A stretch of DNA of 64,000 nt from Halomonas getboli (GCF_023094245.1 NZ_JALMEW010000008.1:57417-121416), one strand, 5' to 3'. Positions 1 to 8,891 are shown, numbered from the stretch's first letter. Numbers and translations: made by a program. Notes: generated by a model from the sequence alone, not told the origin.

Positions 1-601
1 AGTGGACCGGCGCCTGGTAGGCGGTTTCCTCGTCCTCGCCCGGCGCGGCGTCGAAGCCGGCGTCGTGGGCGGAGAGACGACCTTCCATCTCACGCACGAC
101 CTCGGGCTTGACGTCGAGGTCCTTGGCGATGGCCTCGACCTCGTCGGTGTTCAGCCAGGCCAGGCGCTTCTTGGCGCTGCGCAGGTTGAAGAACAGCTTG
201 CGCTGGGCCTTGGTGGTGGCGATCTTGACGATCCGCCAGTTGCGCAGCACGAACTCGTGAATCTCGGCCTTGATCCAGTGCACGGCGAAGGAGACCAGGC
301 GCACGCCCTGGTTCGGGTCGAAGCGCTTGACCGCCTTCATCAGGCCGACGTTGCCTTCCTGGATCAGATCGGCCTGGGCCAGGCCATAGCCGGAATAGCT
401 GCGCGCAATGTGTACCACGAAGCGCAGATGCGACATCACCAGACGGCGTGCCGCCTCGAGATCGCCCTCGTCGTGCAGACGGAAGGCCAGGTCACGCTCC
501 TCGTCGACGGTCAGCATGGGAATGCCGTTCACCGCCTGGATGTAGCCGTTGAGGTCGTGGCCCGGGGAAAGGTGGCCCACCGGCAGAAGACTGGTGCTCA
601 T
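1..601 (-). CDS. rpoH: RNA polymerase heat-shock sigma factor RpoH (sigma-32), 5' part, cut by left window edge
   Basis: Alternative sigma factor that directs RNA polymerase to heat-shock promoters. The reverse strand reads from an ATG at 601 ([20 protein letters not shown]) and stays open to the edge, giving about 200 of the roughly 285 residues usual for the family. Sigma region 2 is clear: the core-binding and -10 reading stretch contains [20 protein letters not shown], followed by [20 protein letters not shown]. The later [15 protein letters not shown] segment is typical of RpoH rather than RpoD or RpoS. It lies downstream of ftsX in the same direction, the usual ftsYEX-rpoH order. The 134-bp spacer 602-735 is the likely place for its own promoters, but I could not fix one with confidence. 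Confidence 0.95.
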   Translation of the reverse strand, partial: MSTSLLPVGHLSPGHDLNGYIQAVNGIPMLTVDEERDLAFRLHDEGDLEAARRLVMSHLRFVVHIARSYSGYGLAQADLIQEGNVGLMKAVKRFDPNQGVRLVSFAVHWIKAEIHEFVLRNWRIVKIATTKAQRKLFFNLRSAKKRLAWLNTDEVEAIAKDLDVKPEVVREMEGRLSAHDAGFDAAPGEDEETAYQAPVH

Positions 602-735
602 GTGCAGGATGTCTCCGTTGAAGCCCGTGTGTGGAATCCCTTGTATGGAAACCCGTACTTGGAACCTGAGTCGCCGCATTGGATAGCGGCTTACCGATTT
701 GGTTCCCGCAGTATTCCCGATTCGGAAATGCGTCG

Positions 736-1707
736 CTAGCGGGGGCGGATCTGAGCCAGGTGACGGCTCACGGCGATCCAGGCGCCCACCCAGCCCAGCA
801 GTGTACTACAGCCGAGCAGGGTTGCCGACCCCGCGCCACCCAGCCCCGGCAGCGTGAAACCCGCGCCGTAGCTGGCCGCTAGCGCGGCGATCGGCGTGGC
901 CAGCCAGTTGCCGCCGAGGGTCAGCAGCAGGCAGGCGAGCACGCCGCCGCCCAGCCCGTACCAGGCCCCGCTGTAGAGGAAGGGGCGGCGCACGAAGGCA
1001 TGGGTGGCGCCGATCAGGGTCACCACCTCGATCTCCTGGCGCCGGTTCTCCACCGCCAGGCGAATGGTATTGCCCACCACCAGCAGCACCCCGAGGCCGA
1101 ACAGCACCGCAAGCCCCAGGCCGACCCGGCGCCCCAGCTCGGCCAGCTGACCGAGCCGCTCCAGCCACGCCAGGTCCAGGCGCACCTCCTCGACCCCGGC
1201 CATGTCCCCCAGGCCACCGGCCAGGCGCTTGACCGCCGCCGGCGACGGGTCGTCGGGGCGCACCACCACGCTGGCCGGCAACGGATTGTCCGGCAGTCGC
1301 GCCAGGGCGTCCTCCAGCCCCAACGACTGCTGGAACTCGGCCATGCCCTCATCGGCGGTGATCAGGCGCGTGTCGGCCACGCCGTCATGGGCGGCCAGCG
1401 CCTCGACGATGCGCCCGGCCTCGGCGTCGCCGACGTCCTCCTCCAGATAGACGGTGAGGGTCGCGCTCTCGTCGAGCTCGGCATCGAGCAGCCGCGCGCC
1501 GTCCAGGGTCAGCCACAGGCCGGCGGGCAGCACCAGGGCGATGGCGATCGCCAGCATGGTCAGCAGGCTGCTCAGCGGATGGCGCAGCAGCCGGCGGGCG
1601 CTGTCCAGCGCCATGGCGCGATGATGGCGAAGCCAGCTGCGCCAGCGACCGCCGGTGGAGGGCCGCTGAGCGCGGGCGCCGCGGCGGGGGGATCGGTCTC
1701 GGCTCAT
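736..1707 (-). CDS. ftsX: Cell division protein FtsX (permease-like subunit of FtsEX)
   Basis: Integral membrane partner of FtsE. FtsEX acts at the division septum to recruit late divisome proteins and switch on peptidoglycan amidases. The 323-residue product has a basic cytoplasmic N terminus, a first membrane span near residues 50-70, a periplasmic domain of about 100 residues, and three further spans at the C terminus, including the [20 protein letters not shown] segment and the FtsX motif [14 protein letters not shown]. The ATG overlaps the ftsE stop codon by 4 bases (ATGA), indicating translational coupling. Confidence 0.96.
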   Translation of the reverse strand: MSRDRSPRRGARAQRPSTGGRWRSWLRHHRAMALDSARRLLRHPLSSLLTMLAIAIALVLPAGLWLTLDGARLLDAELDESATLTVYLEEDVGDAEAGRIVEALAAHDGVADTRLITADEGMAEFQQSLGLEDALARLPDNPLPASVVVRPDDPSPAAVKRLAGGLGDMAGVEEVRLDLAWLERLGQLAELGRRVGLGLAVLFGLGVLLVVGNTIRLAVENRRQEIEVVTLIGATHAFVRRPFLYSGAWYGLGGGVLACLLLTLGGNWLATPIAALAASYGAGFTLPGLGGAGSATLLGCSTLLGWVGAWIAVSRHLAQIRPR

Positions 1708-2372
1708 GACGCCTCCTCGTCGGCGACCAGGCGCCCCTCGTGCAGGCGCAGGGTGCGATGGCGCAGGCGGGCGATCAGCGCCAGATCGTGGCTGGCGATC
1801 ATCACCGTGGTGCCGATGCGGTGGAAGTCCTCGAACAGCCGCATGATGTCCGCCGAGAGCTGGGGGTCGAGGTTGCCGGTGGGCTCGTCGGCCAGCAGCA
1901 GGGCCGGCTTGTTGACCACCGCCCGGGCGATGCCCACGCGCTGCTGCTCGCCGCCGGAGAGCTCGATGGGCAGCGCCTTCTCGCGGTGCAGCAGCCCGAC
2001 CTTGTCCAGCGCCGCGCGGGCCCGGCGCGCCGCCTCGCGCGGCTCGGCGCCCTGGATCTCGAGCGGCAGCGCCACGTTGTGATAGATCGAGCGGTCGAAC
2101 AGCAGCTGGTGATCCTGGAACACCACGCCGATCTGGCGGCGGTAGAACGGCACCTGGCTGTGGTGCAGGCGGTCGATGTCATGACCGGCGACCAGGATGC
2201 GCCCGCGGCTGGGTCGCTCCAGGCGCATCAGCAGCCGCAGCAGCGAGCTCTTGCCGGCCCCGGAGTGGCCGGTGAGAAACACCATCTCGCCGCGACGCAC
2301 GCGGAAGTCGAGATTGGCGAGTGCCTCGAAGCGCCCGCCGTAGCGCTTGCCGACGTGCTCGAAGGCGATCAT
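1704..2372 (-). CDS. ftsE: Cell division ATP-binding protein FtsE
   Basis: Cytoplasmic ABC ATPase of the FtsEX complex. All ABC motifs are present in 222 residues: Walker A GHSGAGKSS near residue 35, signature LSGGEQQR near 138, Walker B LLLADEPTGNLD near 158, and a switch histidine in IASHDLAL. The length matches the family (about 220). The start ATG overlaps the end of ftsY (ATGA) and the stop overlaps ftsX, so ftsY-ftsE-ftsX form one coupled unit. Confidence 0.97.
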   Translation of the reverse strand: MIAFEHVGKRYGGRFEALANLDFRVRRGEMVFLTGHSGAGKSSLLRLLMRLERPSRGRILVAGHDIDRLHHSQVPFYRRQIGVVFQDHQLLFDRSIYHNVALPLEIQGAEPREAARRARAALDKVGLLHREKALPIELSGGEQQRVGIARAVVNKPALLLADEPTGNLDPQLSADIMRLFEDFHRIGTTVMIASHDLALIARLRHRTLRLHEGRLVADEEAS

Positions 2373-3817
2373 GCCGCCTCGTCGTCGCGGTCGAACAGGG
2401 CGTCGACGAACTCCCGGGCATCGAAGGGGCGCAGGTCGTCGAGGGTCTCGCCGACGCCGATGAAGCGGATCGGCGTGCCCAGCTGCTGGGCCAGGGCGAA
2501 GATGACGCCGCCCTTGGCGGTGCCATCGAGCTTGGTCAGGGTGATGCCGGAGACCGGCACCGCCTCGTTGAAGGTGGACGCCTGGGACAGCGCGTTCTGG
2601 CCGGTGCCGGCGTCGAGCACCAGCATCACCTCGTGGGGCGCCTGCGGGTCGAGCTTGCCCATCACCCGGCGTACCTTCTTGAGCTCCTCCATCAGGTGAG
2701 CCTTGTTGTGCAGGCGACCGGCGGTATCGGCGATCAGCACGTCGACGCCGCGGGCGCGGGCCGCGGCCAGGGCGTCATAGACCACCGAGGCGCTGTCGGC
2801 GCCGGTGTGCTGGGCCACCACCGGCACGTCGTTGCGCTCGCCCCAGACCTTGAGCTGCTCTACCGCGGCGGCGCGGAAGGTGTCGCCGGCGGCCAGCATC
2901 ACGCTACGGCCCTCGCGCTGGAAGCGCTGGGTCAGCTTGCCGATGGTAGTGGTCTTGCCGACGCCATTGACGCCGACGACCAGGATCACGAACGGGCCCT
3001 CGCCCTTGGGCGGAAGCTGAAGCGGCGCGGTGACGCCGTCGAGCAGGGTGGCCAGCTCCTCCTGCAGCGCCTTGTAGAGCGCCTCGGGATCCTTGAGTTC
3101 CTTGCGCGAGACGCGGTCGGTGAGGCGATCGATGATCTGGGTGGTGGCCTCGATGCCCACGTCCGCCATCAGCAGCTGGGTCTCGAGTTCCTCCATCAGA
3201 TCGTCGTCGATCTGCTTGCGGCCCATGAACAGGCCGGCGAGCCCCTCGGTCAGGTTGGCGCGGGTCTTGCCCAGCCCCTCGCGCATGCGCGCGAACAGGC
3301 CCTTCTTCTTGCCCTTGGGTTTCTCGCGGGTCTCGGCCCTGGACGTCTCCACCGGCGCTGGAGCGGGCTCGAGTTCCGGCTCCGGTTCGCGCTCGGGCTC
3401 AACGACAGGCTCGGGCGCGGCGGCCTGTTCGGGCTCGGAAGCAGACGCGTGTTCCGGCTCGACTGGCGACTGGGCGGGTTCTGCCTCGGGCTCCGTGGCC
3501 GGCTCGGTGTCTTCTACCTCGGGCGCATCCGGTTCGACGTCGACTGCCCGGGACGTGTCAGGCGCCTCGACGGGCGCGGGTTCGGCGTCTGCCGCGGGCG
3601 TCTCGGGCTCCTCGACCGGCTCGGGCGCTGCGGACGCCTCGGATTCATCGTCGCGCTCGGCGACGGGGGCAGGCTCGGTCGCCGGGGCGGGCTGCGCCTC
3701 GGCCTCCGGCTCGGCCGTCGCGGCATCAGGCGCCCCTTCCTGCTCGACCTCGGGGGCCTGCTGGGGCTCCTGCTGCTGCTCTTGCTGCTTCTTCTTTCGC
3801 TTGAAAAAACCGAACAT
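2369..3817 (-). CDS. ftsY: Signal recognition particle receptor FtsY
   Basis: SRP receptor GTPase that docks Ffh-ribosome complexes at the inner membrane. The ATG at 3817 (MFGFFKRKKKQQEQQ) gives the basic membrane-targeting start expected of FtsY and has GAGG upstream; the in-frame extension to 3853 looks spurious. Residues of about 15-160 form an acidic, Pro/Glu/Ala-rich low-complexity A domain. The NG domain follows, with the GTPase P-loop GVNGVGKTTT, DTFRAAAVEQL, DTAGR and TKLDGTAKGG. The total of 482 residues is near the E. coli length. It is the first gene of the ftsYEX cluster. Confidence 0.96.
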   Translation of the reverse strand: MFGFFKRKKKQQEQQQEPQQAPEVEQEGAPDAATAEPEAEAQPAPATEPAPVAERDDESEASAAPEPVEEPETPAADAEPAPVEAPDTSRAVDVEPDAPEVEDTEPATEPEAEPAQSPVEPEHASASEPEQAAAPEPVVEPEREPEPELEPAPAPVETSRAETREKPKGKKKGLFARMREGLGKTRANLTEGLAGLFMGRKQIDDDLMEELETQLLMADVGIEATTQIIDRLTDRVSRKELKDPEALYKALQEELATLLDGVTAPLQLPPKGEGPFVILVVGVNGVGKTTTIGKLTQRFQREGRSVMLAAGDTFRAAAVEQLKVWGERNDVPVVAQHTGADSASVVYDALAAARARGVDVLIADTAGRLHNKAHLMEELKKVRRVMGKLDPQAPHEVMLVLDAGTGQNALSQASTFNEAVPVSGITLTKLDGTAKGGVIFALAQQLGTPIRFIGVGETLDDLRPFDAREFVDALFDRDDEAA

Positions 3818-3908
3818 GGGGGGATTCAGCCTCGCGGGTGAACGAATCGCCACATCCTACCATCGCGCACCATGACTGTGGACAAGGCGCCCGCTACAAT
3901 CGGCGCCC

Positions 3909-4580
3909 ATGAGCCGACGACGCCCCTCCTCCCGATCCTCGACGCCTGCCCGCGGCCGCGGCCGCGGCAAGCAGGCGACCGCCCGCCCCGCCGGGCAGCT
4001 GCGCATCATCGGCGGCGAGCATCGCCGCCGCCGGCTGCCGGTGCTGGACAGCCCGGGCCTGCGCCCGACGCCGGACCGCGTCCGCGAGACGCTGTTCAAC
4101 TGGCTGGGCATGGCCACGCCCGGCGCCCGGGTGCTGGACCTGTTCGCCGGCACCGGCGCGCTGGGCCTGGAGGCGCTCTCGCGTGGCGCCGCCGCAGCCA
4201 CGCTGGTGGAGCGCGACGCGCGGGTCGCCCGGGCGCTGTCCGACAACCTGGCGACGCTTGGCATCGCGTCCGCCGAGGTCAGCGTCGCCGATGCGCTCGG
4301 CTATCTCGAGGCCGGGCTCGCCGAGGCACGGTCGCCCTTCTCCCTGGCGTTCCTCGACCCGCCCTTCCGGCAGGGCCTCGCCGCGCCCTGCTGCCGGGCC
4401 CTCGAGGCCGGCTGGCTGGCGGCGGACGCCTGGATCTACGTGGAGACGGAGTCGGAGCTCGCGCCGGAGGTGCCGAGCGGCTGGCGGCTGCATCGCGAGG
4501 TGCGGGCCGGGGACAGCACCGGGCGGCTCTATCACCGCCCAGGCGAAGCCGAGGAGTCGTCCGACGGCGACGCTTGCTGA
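3909..4580 (+). CDS. rsmD: 16S rRNA (guanine966-N2)-methyltransferase RsmD
   Basis: SAM-dependent methylation of G966 in 16S rRNA. The basic, low-complexity N terminus (RGRGRGKQ) precedes the family block LRIIGGEHRRRRLPV and the PTPDRVRETLFNWL motif. SAM-binding motif I is VLDLFAGTGALGLEALSRGA, and the catalytic LAFLDPPF motif is near residue 150. At 223 residues it is slightly longer than E. coli RsmD because of the N-terminal tail. It is divergent from ftsY across about 90 bp, the arrangement usual in gammaproteobacteria. Confidence 0.94.
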   Translation: MSRRRPSSRSSTPARGRGRGKQATARPAGQLRIIGGEHRRRRLPVLDSPGLRPTPDRVRETLFNWLGMATPGARVLDLFAGTGALGLEALSRGAAAATLVERDARVARALSDNLATLGIASAEVSVADALGYLEAGLAEARSPFSLAFLDPPFRQGLAAPCCRALEAGWLAADAWIYVETESELAPEVPSGWRLHREVRAGDSTGRLYHRPGEAEESSDGDAC

Positions 4581-4662
4581 GCCCTGCCCGCGGCGTTAGT
4601 CTGCCGCTGCAGGACGCCAATCACGGGGCCAGCCGCCCCGCCGACATCGTCAGGAGAAACGG

Positions 4663-4872
4663 ATGAGCATCGAACTCTTCAACCAGCTCGAACAGAAGGT
4701 CGCCAGCGCCGTCGAGGCCCTGGAATTGATGAAGATGGAAGCCGAGGAGCTGCGCGAGGAAAACGCCCGCCTCAAGCAGGAGCACGAGGAGTGGGAGCGC
4801 CGCCTGTCCGCGCTGCTGGGCAAGTTCGACGATGTCGAGACCGGTAGCACCGCCGAGCAGCAGGCCGGCTGA
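4663..4872 (+). CDS. zapB: ZapB-like cell division coiled-coil protein
   Basis: Small 69-residue protein that is almost entirely heptad-repeat coiled coil (LFNQLEQKVASAVEALELMK, then a Glu-rich segment with LREENARLK). Length, composition and start resemble ZapB, which helps stabilise the Z ring through ZapA. An AGGAG site lies 6 bases before the ATG. It sits 82 bp after rsmD on the same strand and may share its transcript. The assignment rests on coiled-coil pattern and size, so another TIGR02449-type coiled-coil protein is possible. Confidence 0.7.
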   Translation: MSIELFNQLEQKVASAVEALELMKMEAEELREENARLKQEHEEWERRLSALLGKFDDVETGSTAEQQAG

Positions 4873-4911
4873 CGAGCCGAGCGTCGCCGCCCCTGGCCGG
4901 CCCGTCGGGCA

Positions 4912-5370
4912 TCAGGCCAGGGGGCGGGACATCAGCAGCGCGTCCTCGCGTTCGGTGCCGGCCAGCGGCGGATAGTAGCCGCGCCGGCGCCCGTCCTCCG
5001 CGAAACCCGCCCGCCGATACAGCGCGATCGCCGGGGCATTGCCCGCCCGGACCTCCAGCAGCAACCGCTCGGCGCTCCCTTCCCGGGCACGCTCGATCAC
5101 CGCGGCCAGCAGCCGTCCCGCCAGCCCCTCGCCGCGCCGCGCCGGGGCGATGAGAATGCTCTCGAGCTCGGCGTCGAAGGGCTGGCGCGCCACCACCGCG
5201 TGGCCGATCAGCCCCGTGGTATCATCCAGTCCCAGTACGGCATATTCCTCCGCCATCAGCGCCTGCTCGAGCCGCGACGCCGGCCAGGGATGGGCCTGGC
5301 CGCGCCCTTCCAGCTCGACCAGCGACGCCAGATCGGCGGGACCGAGCTCGCGCAGGCGCGGCTCAGGCAT
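4912..5370 (-). CDS. rimI: Ribosomal protein bS18 N-alanine acetyltransferase RimI
   Basis: GNAT-fold acetyltransferase that acetylates the N-terminal alanine of ribosomal protein S18. The start at 5370 (MPEPRLRELGPADLASL) is preferred because it overlaps the end of the holD-like gene by 8 bases; the longer reading frame to 5484 lies inside that gene. Motifs visible: acetyl-CoA loop IAPARRGEGLAGRLLAAVIE and the RimI block LLLEVRAGNAPAIALYRRAG with the following YYPP. At 152 residues it matches the family. Confidence 0.92.
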   Translation of the reverse strand: MPEPRLRELGPADLASLVELEGRGQAHPWPASRLEQALMAEEYAVLGLDDTTGLIGHAVVARQPFDAELESILIAPARRGEGLAGRLLAAVIERAREGSAERLLLEVRAGNAPAIALYRRAGFAEDGRRRGYYPPLAGTEREDALLMSRPLA

Positions 5371-6235
5371 CGCCGCCTGCCTCCCCCTTCGCCTCGTTCC
5401 CCGCCTCGCCTTGCCAGGCGCGCCCCCAGTCGACGAGCCTCGGCCAGAGATCGCGCTTGGCCTCGGCGCTCGCCGCCAGGGCATCCAGCGCCGGCCCCTG
5501 CCAGGCCGGCAGGCCCAGCGCCGTCGAGCGCTCGTCCTCGATCGCCAGCACCCGCGTCAGGGTCGCCTCGTCACCGAATACCAGCAGCCGCTCCGGCGCC
5601 CAGCCGCGACGCGCCCGGCCGGCCAGGAAGGCGGAGAGCCCCTGACGCGCCTCGTCCAGCGGCGCCTGCACGTGGAGCCCCTCGATCTGGGGCCAGTGGA
5701 AGGGCTCGAAGGCCGGCGGATGCTCCGGCGTGACGCCGGCGGCGCGCAGCAGGTTGACCAGCAGCCGCTGCGCCAGCGGCGACGGCGCGGCTTCGCCGGG
5801 CTGCACCACCAGCCAGCGGCCGTCCAGGCAGGCCACCTGCAGGGCGAAGCGCAGCGCCTCCTGGGGCTCGCCCGACGCGACGCTCGGCGCCGGCTCGGGC
5901 GCCGTGGTCGGTGCGATCTCGTCGCCGGCCGCCTCGGACACCAGGCCGCCGAGCAGCGCGCGCGCCTTGCGCTCGCCCGCCGGCGGACGCGCAGGAGCCT
6001 CGGCCGCCGGCGAGACGGGAGCGGCCGGCGACGGGGGGGGAGACGACGGCTCGACCGGCGTGTCCAGCAGCGCCTGGAGACGCTCGCCGGGGGCTTGGCG
6101 AGCGCTGTCGTCCGGCGTCGGCAGCTCCCACTCGCAGGCCTCGGTCGGCCGGGCGTTGGGCAGCTGGTAGCGCGCCGTCCAGGCCGTCAGGCCCATGGCC
6201 TCCAGATACTGCAGCCGCTGGGGCTCGGTGGTCAC
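5363..6235 (-). CDS. holD: Putative DNA polymerase III psi subunit (HolD-like, long pseudomonad type)
   Basis: The gene directly before rimI. It begins at a GTG (6235) that overlaps the BolA-like stop codon (GTGA). The first 35 residues (LQYLEAMGLTAWTARYQLPN) resemble the chi-binding N terminus of psi, with the family QL-x-MG-x-T-W pattern. After it come a Pro/Ala-rich linker (about residues 70-125) and a C-terminal region of about 150 residues containing CLDGRWLVVQPGEA. A holD-rimI order is known in E. coli, and a longer, divergent psi is known from pseudomonads. The 290-residue length fits that longer form. Family membership is inferred from gene order and the N-terminal motif. Confidence 0.65.
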   Translation of the reverse strand: MTTEPQRLQYLEAMGLTAWTARYQLPNARPTEACEWELPTPDDSARQAPGERLQALLDTPVEPSSPPPSPAAPVSPAAEAPARPPAGERKARALLGGLVSEAAGDEIAPTTAPEPAPSVASGEPQEALRFALQVACLDGRWLVVQPGEAAPSPLAQRLLVNLLRAAGVTPEHPPAFEPFHWPQIEGLHVQAPLDEARQGLSAFLAGRARRGWAPERLLVFGDEATLTRVLAIEDERSTALGLPAWQGPALDALAASAEAKRDLWPRLVDWGRAWQGEAGNEAKGEAGGDA

Positions 6236-6543
6236 GAGTTGCCGCCGCCCCGACAGTTCGGGGAGTCCGGGCGCGCTTCGCCGCGGGCCTGCCACTCCTC
6301 GGGGGTGTAGGGATGCAGCGCCAGGGCGTGAACCGGGCCGGCCAGCTCGTCGGTCAGCAGGGCGTAGATCTGCTGGTGACGCTTGACCGGCATGATGCCG
6401 GCAAACCGCGGCGACACCACGGTCACCTTGAAGTGGGTCTCGGAGTTGGGCGGCACGTGATGCATGTGGCTCTCGTTCTCCACCTTGAGGAAGGTGGGCT
6501 CGAGGGCCTGGAGCTTGTGCTCGATGGTCGACTGGATGCTCAT
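6232..6543 (-). CDS. BolA family protein
   Basis: A 103-residue protein with the BolA fold signature: a VENESHMHHVPPNSETHFKV block, then VSPRFAGIMPVKRHQQIYAL and a C-terminal HALALHPYTPEEW. BolA proteins partner monothiol glutaredoxins in Fe-S cluster handling and, in some species, affect cell shape. The conserved HxxxHQxIY-type region is intact. The ATG at 6543 gives the usual length; the in-frame extension to 6621 is not conserved-looking. It is the first gene of the chain BolA-holD-rimI. Confidence 0.9.
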   Translation of the reverse strand: MSIQSTIEHKLQALEPTFLKVENESHMHHVPPNSETHFKVTVVSPRFAGIMPVKRHQQIYALLTDELAGPVHALALHPYTPEEWQARGEARPDSPNCRGGGNS

Positions 6544-6571
6544 CTCGGCGTTCCGCTGGTGAGTGTCGGGG

Positions 6572-7984
6572 TCATTGTACGCTTTCGGCCGCGGCGCGAC
6601 GACGGGCGCGCTGCGCCTCACCCGCCAGCGACACGCGCCCGAGGCTGGCCAACAGCGACAGCCCGCCGGCGGCCACGCCGGCCCACAGCGTCACCTGCAC
6701 CGAGGCGCCGGCGGCCAGGCAGGCGCCGACCATGGCCACGCCCAGCGACTGCCCCACGGTGCGGGTGGTGCTCATCACGCCGGAGGCGTTGGCGCTCTTC
6801 TCGGCCGGCACGCTGCCCATCAGCTCGCGATTGTTGGGCGGCTGGAAGAAGCCGAAGCCGAGCCCGCACAGCGCCGTGCGCCACAGGCAATCGATCACCT
6901 CGGCATCGGTCTCGAGCAGCGCCAGGCTGGCCAGGCCGGCCATCAGCAGCACCAGCCCCGCCGAGCTCAGCAGGCTGGGGTTGAAACGGTCGGCCAGGCG
7001 CCCGGCGAGCGGGCCGGCCACCATGATGGTCAGCGGCCAGGGCGTGAACAGCCAGGCGGTCTCCAGCGGCGAGAAGCCCATCTGCTGCTGGTAGAGAAAG
7101 GAGAGCGCGACGAAGGCCAGCCCCTGGCCGACGAAGGCCAGTCCCTGGGAGGACACGGCCAGGGTGAAGCGGCGCTCGGCGAACATCGACAGCGCCAGCA
7201 GCGGATAGGGCGCGCGGCGCTGGCGTGCCAGGAAGGCGGCGCCGGCGCTCACGCTGAGAGCCAGCCAGCCGAGGGTCTCGAGCCCGGGCAGCGCCGCTCC
7301 GCTGCCGTCCAGCGCCGCGAAGAAGCCACCCAGCGTGGCCATGGCCAGCAGCGCACCCGAGACGTCGAAGCCGCCGCGGCGCCCCGGCTCCCTGGGCAAC
7401 GCCCGCCAGGCCAGCGCGACGGCCCCCATCGCCGGCAGCGCCGGCAGCGCGAACAGCCACGGCCAGCTGGCCACCGAGAGGATCGCACCGCCCAGGGCGG
7501 GACCCGCGGCGTAGCCGATGCCGACCACCAGCGAGCTCAGCCCCAGGGCGCTGCCCAGCAGCCGCGAGGGAAAGATGACGCGATACAGCGACGGGCCGAT
7601 CGACAGCGTCGCCGCCGCCGCCACGCCCTGCAGGGCGCGAAATGCCAGCAGCGCCTCCAGGCTGCGCGACAGCGCACAGCCCAGAGCGGCGACGGCGAAC
7701 AGCACCAGCCCGCCCATGTAGATACGACGCCGGCCGACCAGCTCGCTCAAGGCGGCGAACACCAGCAGGAACCCCGCGCAGGTCACCTGGAAGAGGTTGG
7801 TCACCCACACCGCATCGGCCGAGGCCACCTCGAGATCGGCGGCGATCGACGGCAGCGCCAGGTTGACCATGGAGTTGTCCATCACCGCCATGGTGGTGCC
7901 GAGGATCAGCGCCAGCACGGCGAGACGGCGTTCGGAACCCGGCAGGCCATCGTCGCCGGGGCGGTTCGAGAAGAGTCGGCTCAT
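6572..7984 (-). CDS. MFS transporter, DHA2-type multidrug exporter
   Basis: A hydrophobic protein of about 470 residues with roughly 14 predicted spans, as in the DHA2 drug:H+ antiporter subfamily. The first span contains GTTMAVMDNSMVNLALPSIA, the typical D-x-(S/T)-hVNhALP motif. Motif A follows as SELVGRRRIYMGG, and motif C-like GIGYAAGPALGGA lies in helix 5. The ATG at 7984 (MSRLFSNRPG) starts 31 residues before the first helix. Substrate cannot be told from sequence. It ends 28 bp before the BolA-like start, same strand. Confidence 0.88.
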   Translation of the reverse strand: MSRLFSNRPGDDGLPGSERRLAVLALILGTTMAVMDNSMVNLALPSIAADLEVASADAVWVTNLFQVTCAGFLLVFAALSELVGRRRIYMGGLVLFAVAALGCALSRSLEALLAFRALQGVAAAATLSIGPSLYRVIFPSRLLGSALGLSSLVVGIGYAAGPALGGAILSVASWPWLFALPALPAMGAVALAWRALPREPGRRGGFDVSGALLAMATLGGFFAALDGSGAALPGLETLGWLALSVSAGAAFLARQRRAPYPLLALSMFAERRFTLAVSSQGLAFVGQGLAFVALSFLYQQQMGFSPLETAWLFTPWPLTIMVAGPLAGRLADRFNPSLLSSAGLVLLMAGLASLALLETDAEVIDCLWRTALCGLGFGFFQPPNNRELMGSVPAEKSANASGVMSTTRTVGQSLGVAMVGACLAAGASVQVTLWAGVAAGGLSLLASLGRVSLAGEAQRARRRAAAESVQ

Positions 7985-8194
7985 GTGTGATCGTCGCTGA
8001 CAAGAAAACCGGCCGAAGCCGGTTCCGAAACACTCGTGGAACTCCGAAGCCGCAAGGCATCGAGTCACGTCACGAGCGAAGATAAGCGGAGGCGCCTAGC
8101 CTGGCTGACGCCGGAGCAGAGCAACCGGAGTTGACTTGCCGCTCAATGAGGATTGCGACGGTCCGACGCTTCGGCACCGCCGGCAGTCAGATTG

Positions 8195-8262
8195 GCGAGG
8201 TTCGCTCCCGACGAACCATCGCACTTCCCACATCCATGTGGGTCGTCGAGCGCAGCAGTGAA
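8195..8262. repeat. Pair of hairpins in the 289-bp spacer 7985-8273
   Basis: Two stem-loops sit side by side: GGTTCG/CGAACC around a CTCCCGA loop, then CCCACAT/ATGTGGG with a 2-base loop (8227-8242), flanked by a GACGA...TCGTC arm. There is no T-run, so a simple terminator is unlikely. I see no gene in the rest of this spacer, which should also hold the promoter of the MFS gene. Confidence 0.45.
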
Positions 8263-8273
8263 TCGCTGTCTTG

Positions 8274-8660
8274 CTAGTCCTGATCCGTTTCCAGCAGCAG
8301 GTTATCGTCCACTTCGGCCACTTCGAGGGCCGCCTCGTCATCGAGGTCGACGGCCAGGTAGCTGTACTCGAAGCGCAGGAAGCGCTGGAACAGCGCCCAG
8401 TCGAGCGTCTCGGGCCACTGGCGCTCGTCTTCTTCCCAGGCGCGCAGCTCGGTCTCGAGGATCTCGAGGTAGCGCTCGCGGACGAAGGCCTCGAGGGCCT
8501 CCGGGGTGTCCATCTCCGGGATCAGATAGACGGTGCTTTCCCTTTCGACGTCGCCGAGCGAGAGGTCGTCGTCGCCCAGGGTGGGCTCCAGGGCGTTGAC
8601 CCAGTCGACGAAGTGCTGGGTCGGCCTGATGCTCAGGGCGGAACGGTTGAGCAGTTTCAT
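8274..8660 (-). CDS. Conserved hypothetical protein, acidic, about 128 residues
   Basis: I recognise no functional domain. The product is very acidic (C-terminal half DLDDEAALEVAEVDDNLLLE), begins MKLLNRSALSIRPTQHFVDW, and has TVYLIPEMDTPEALEAFVRE in the middle. This pattern recalls a small conserved gammaproteobacterial family often found near lysS or prfB, so it is likely a real gene. ATG at 8660 has GGAG 6 bases upstream; a GTG at 8663 is the only other option. It lies in the same direction as lysS, 230 bp beyond it. Confidence 0.8.
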   Translation of the reverse strand: MKLLNRSALSIRPTQHFVDWVNALEPTLGDDDLSLGDVERESTVYLIPEMDTPEALEAFVRERYLEILETELRAWEEDERQWPETLDWALFQRFLRFEYSYLAVDLDDEAALEVAEVDDNLLLETDQD

Positions 8661-8790
8661 CACGGTCTCCTCGACGTCGAAACGCTGCCATTATGGGCGC
8701 CAGCGGCGCTCCTTACCAACACTTCCCGACCGAACCATCTTATGCGGGCATACGCGGCCCCACCGGAACACGCGGAAGGCGGCGAGCTAG

Positions 8791-8878
8791 GGCCAGGCTA
8801 GGCGCGCGGGGGGTCGCTGGCGGAATGTACGAGTTTGTACATGAGCAAAGCGAACCCCCGCGCAACGCCGCCTGGCCG
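8791..8878. repeat. Large imperfect palindrome between lysS and the 8274-8660 gene
   Basis: An 88-bp inverted repeat. The outer arms are GGCCAGGC and GCCTGGCC, the middle arms GCGCGGGGGGTCGC and GCGAACCCCCGCGC, and the inner arms ATGTAC and GTACAT around a 6-base loop (8825-8842). It starts 14 bp beyond the lysS stop. It may fold as the lysS mRNA 3' structure, but it lacks a U-run in the lysS direction. Its symmetry suggests a palindromic mobile or repeat element instead. Confidence 0.6.
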
Positions 8879-8891
8879 ACGCGCAGCGCCT

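Noticed and set aside
2..739. Plus-strand open frame of 245 codons
   Set aside because: It is the complement of rpoH, whose sigma-32 motifs are clear on the minus strand.
2321..3841. Plus-strand open frame of 506 codons
   Set aside because: Antisense to ftsY; the Leu/Gly/Arg repeats mirror the acidic A domain of FtsY.
6563..7990. Plus-strand open frame of 475 codons
   Set aside because: Antisense to the MFS exporter; composition is Gln/Arg/His-rich as in other shadow frames.
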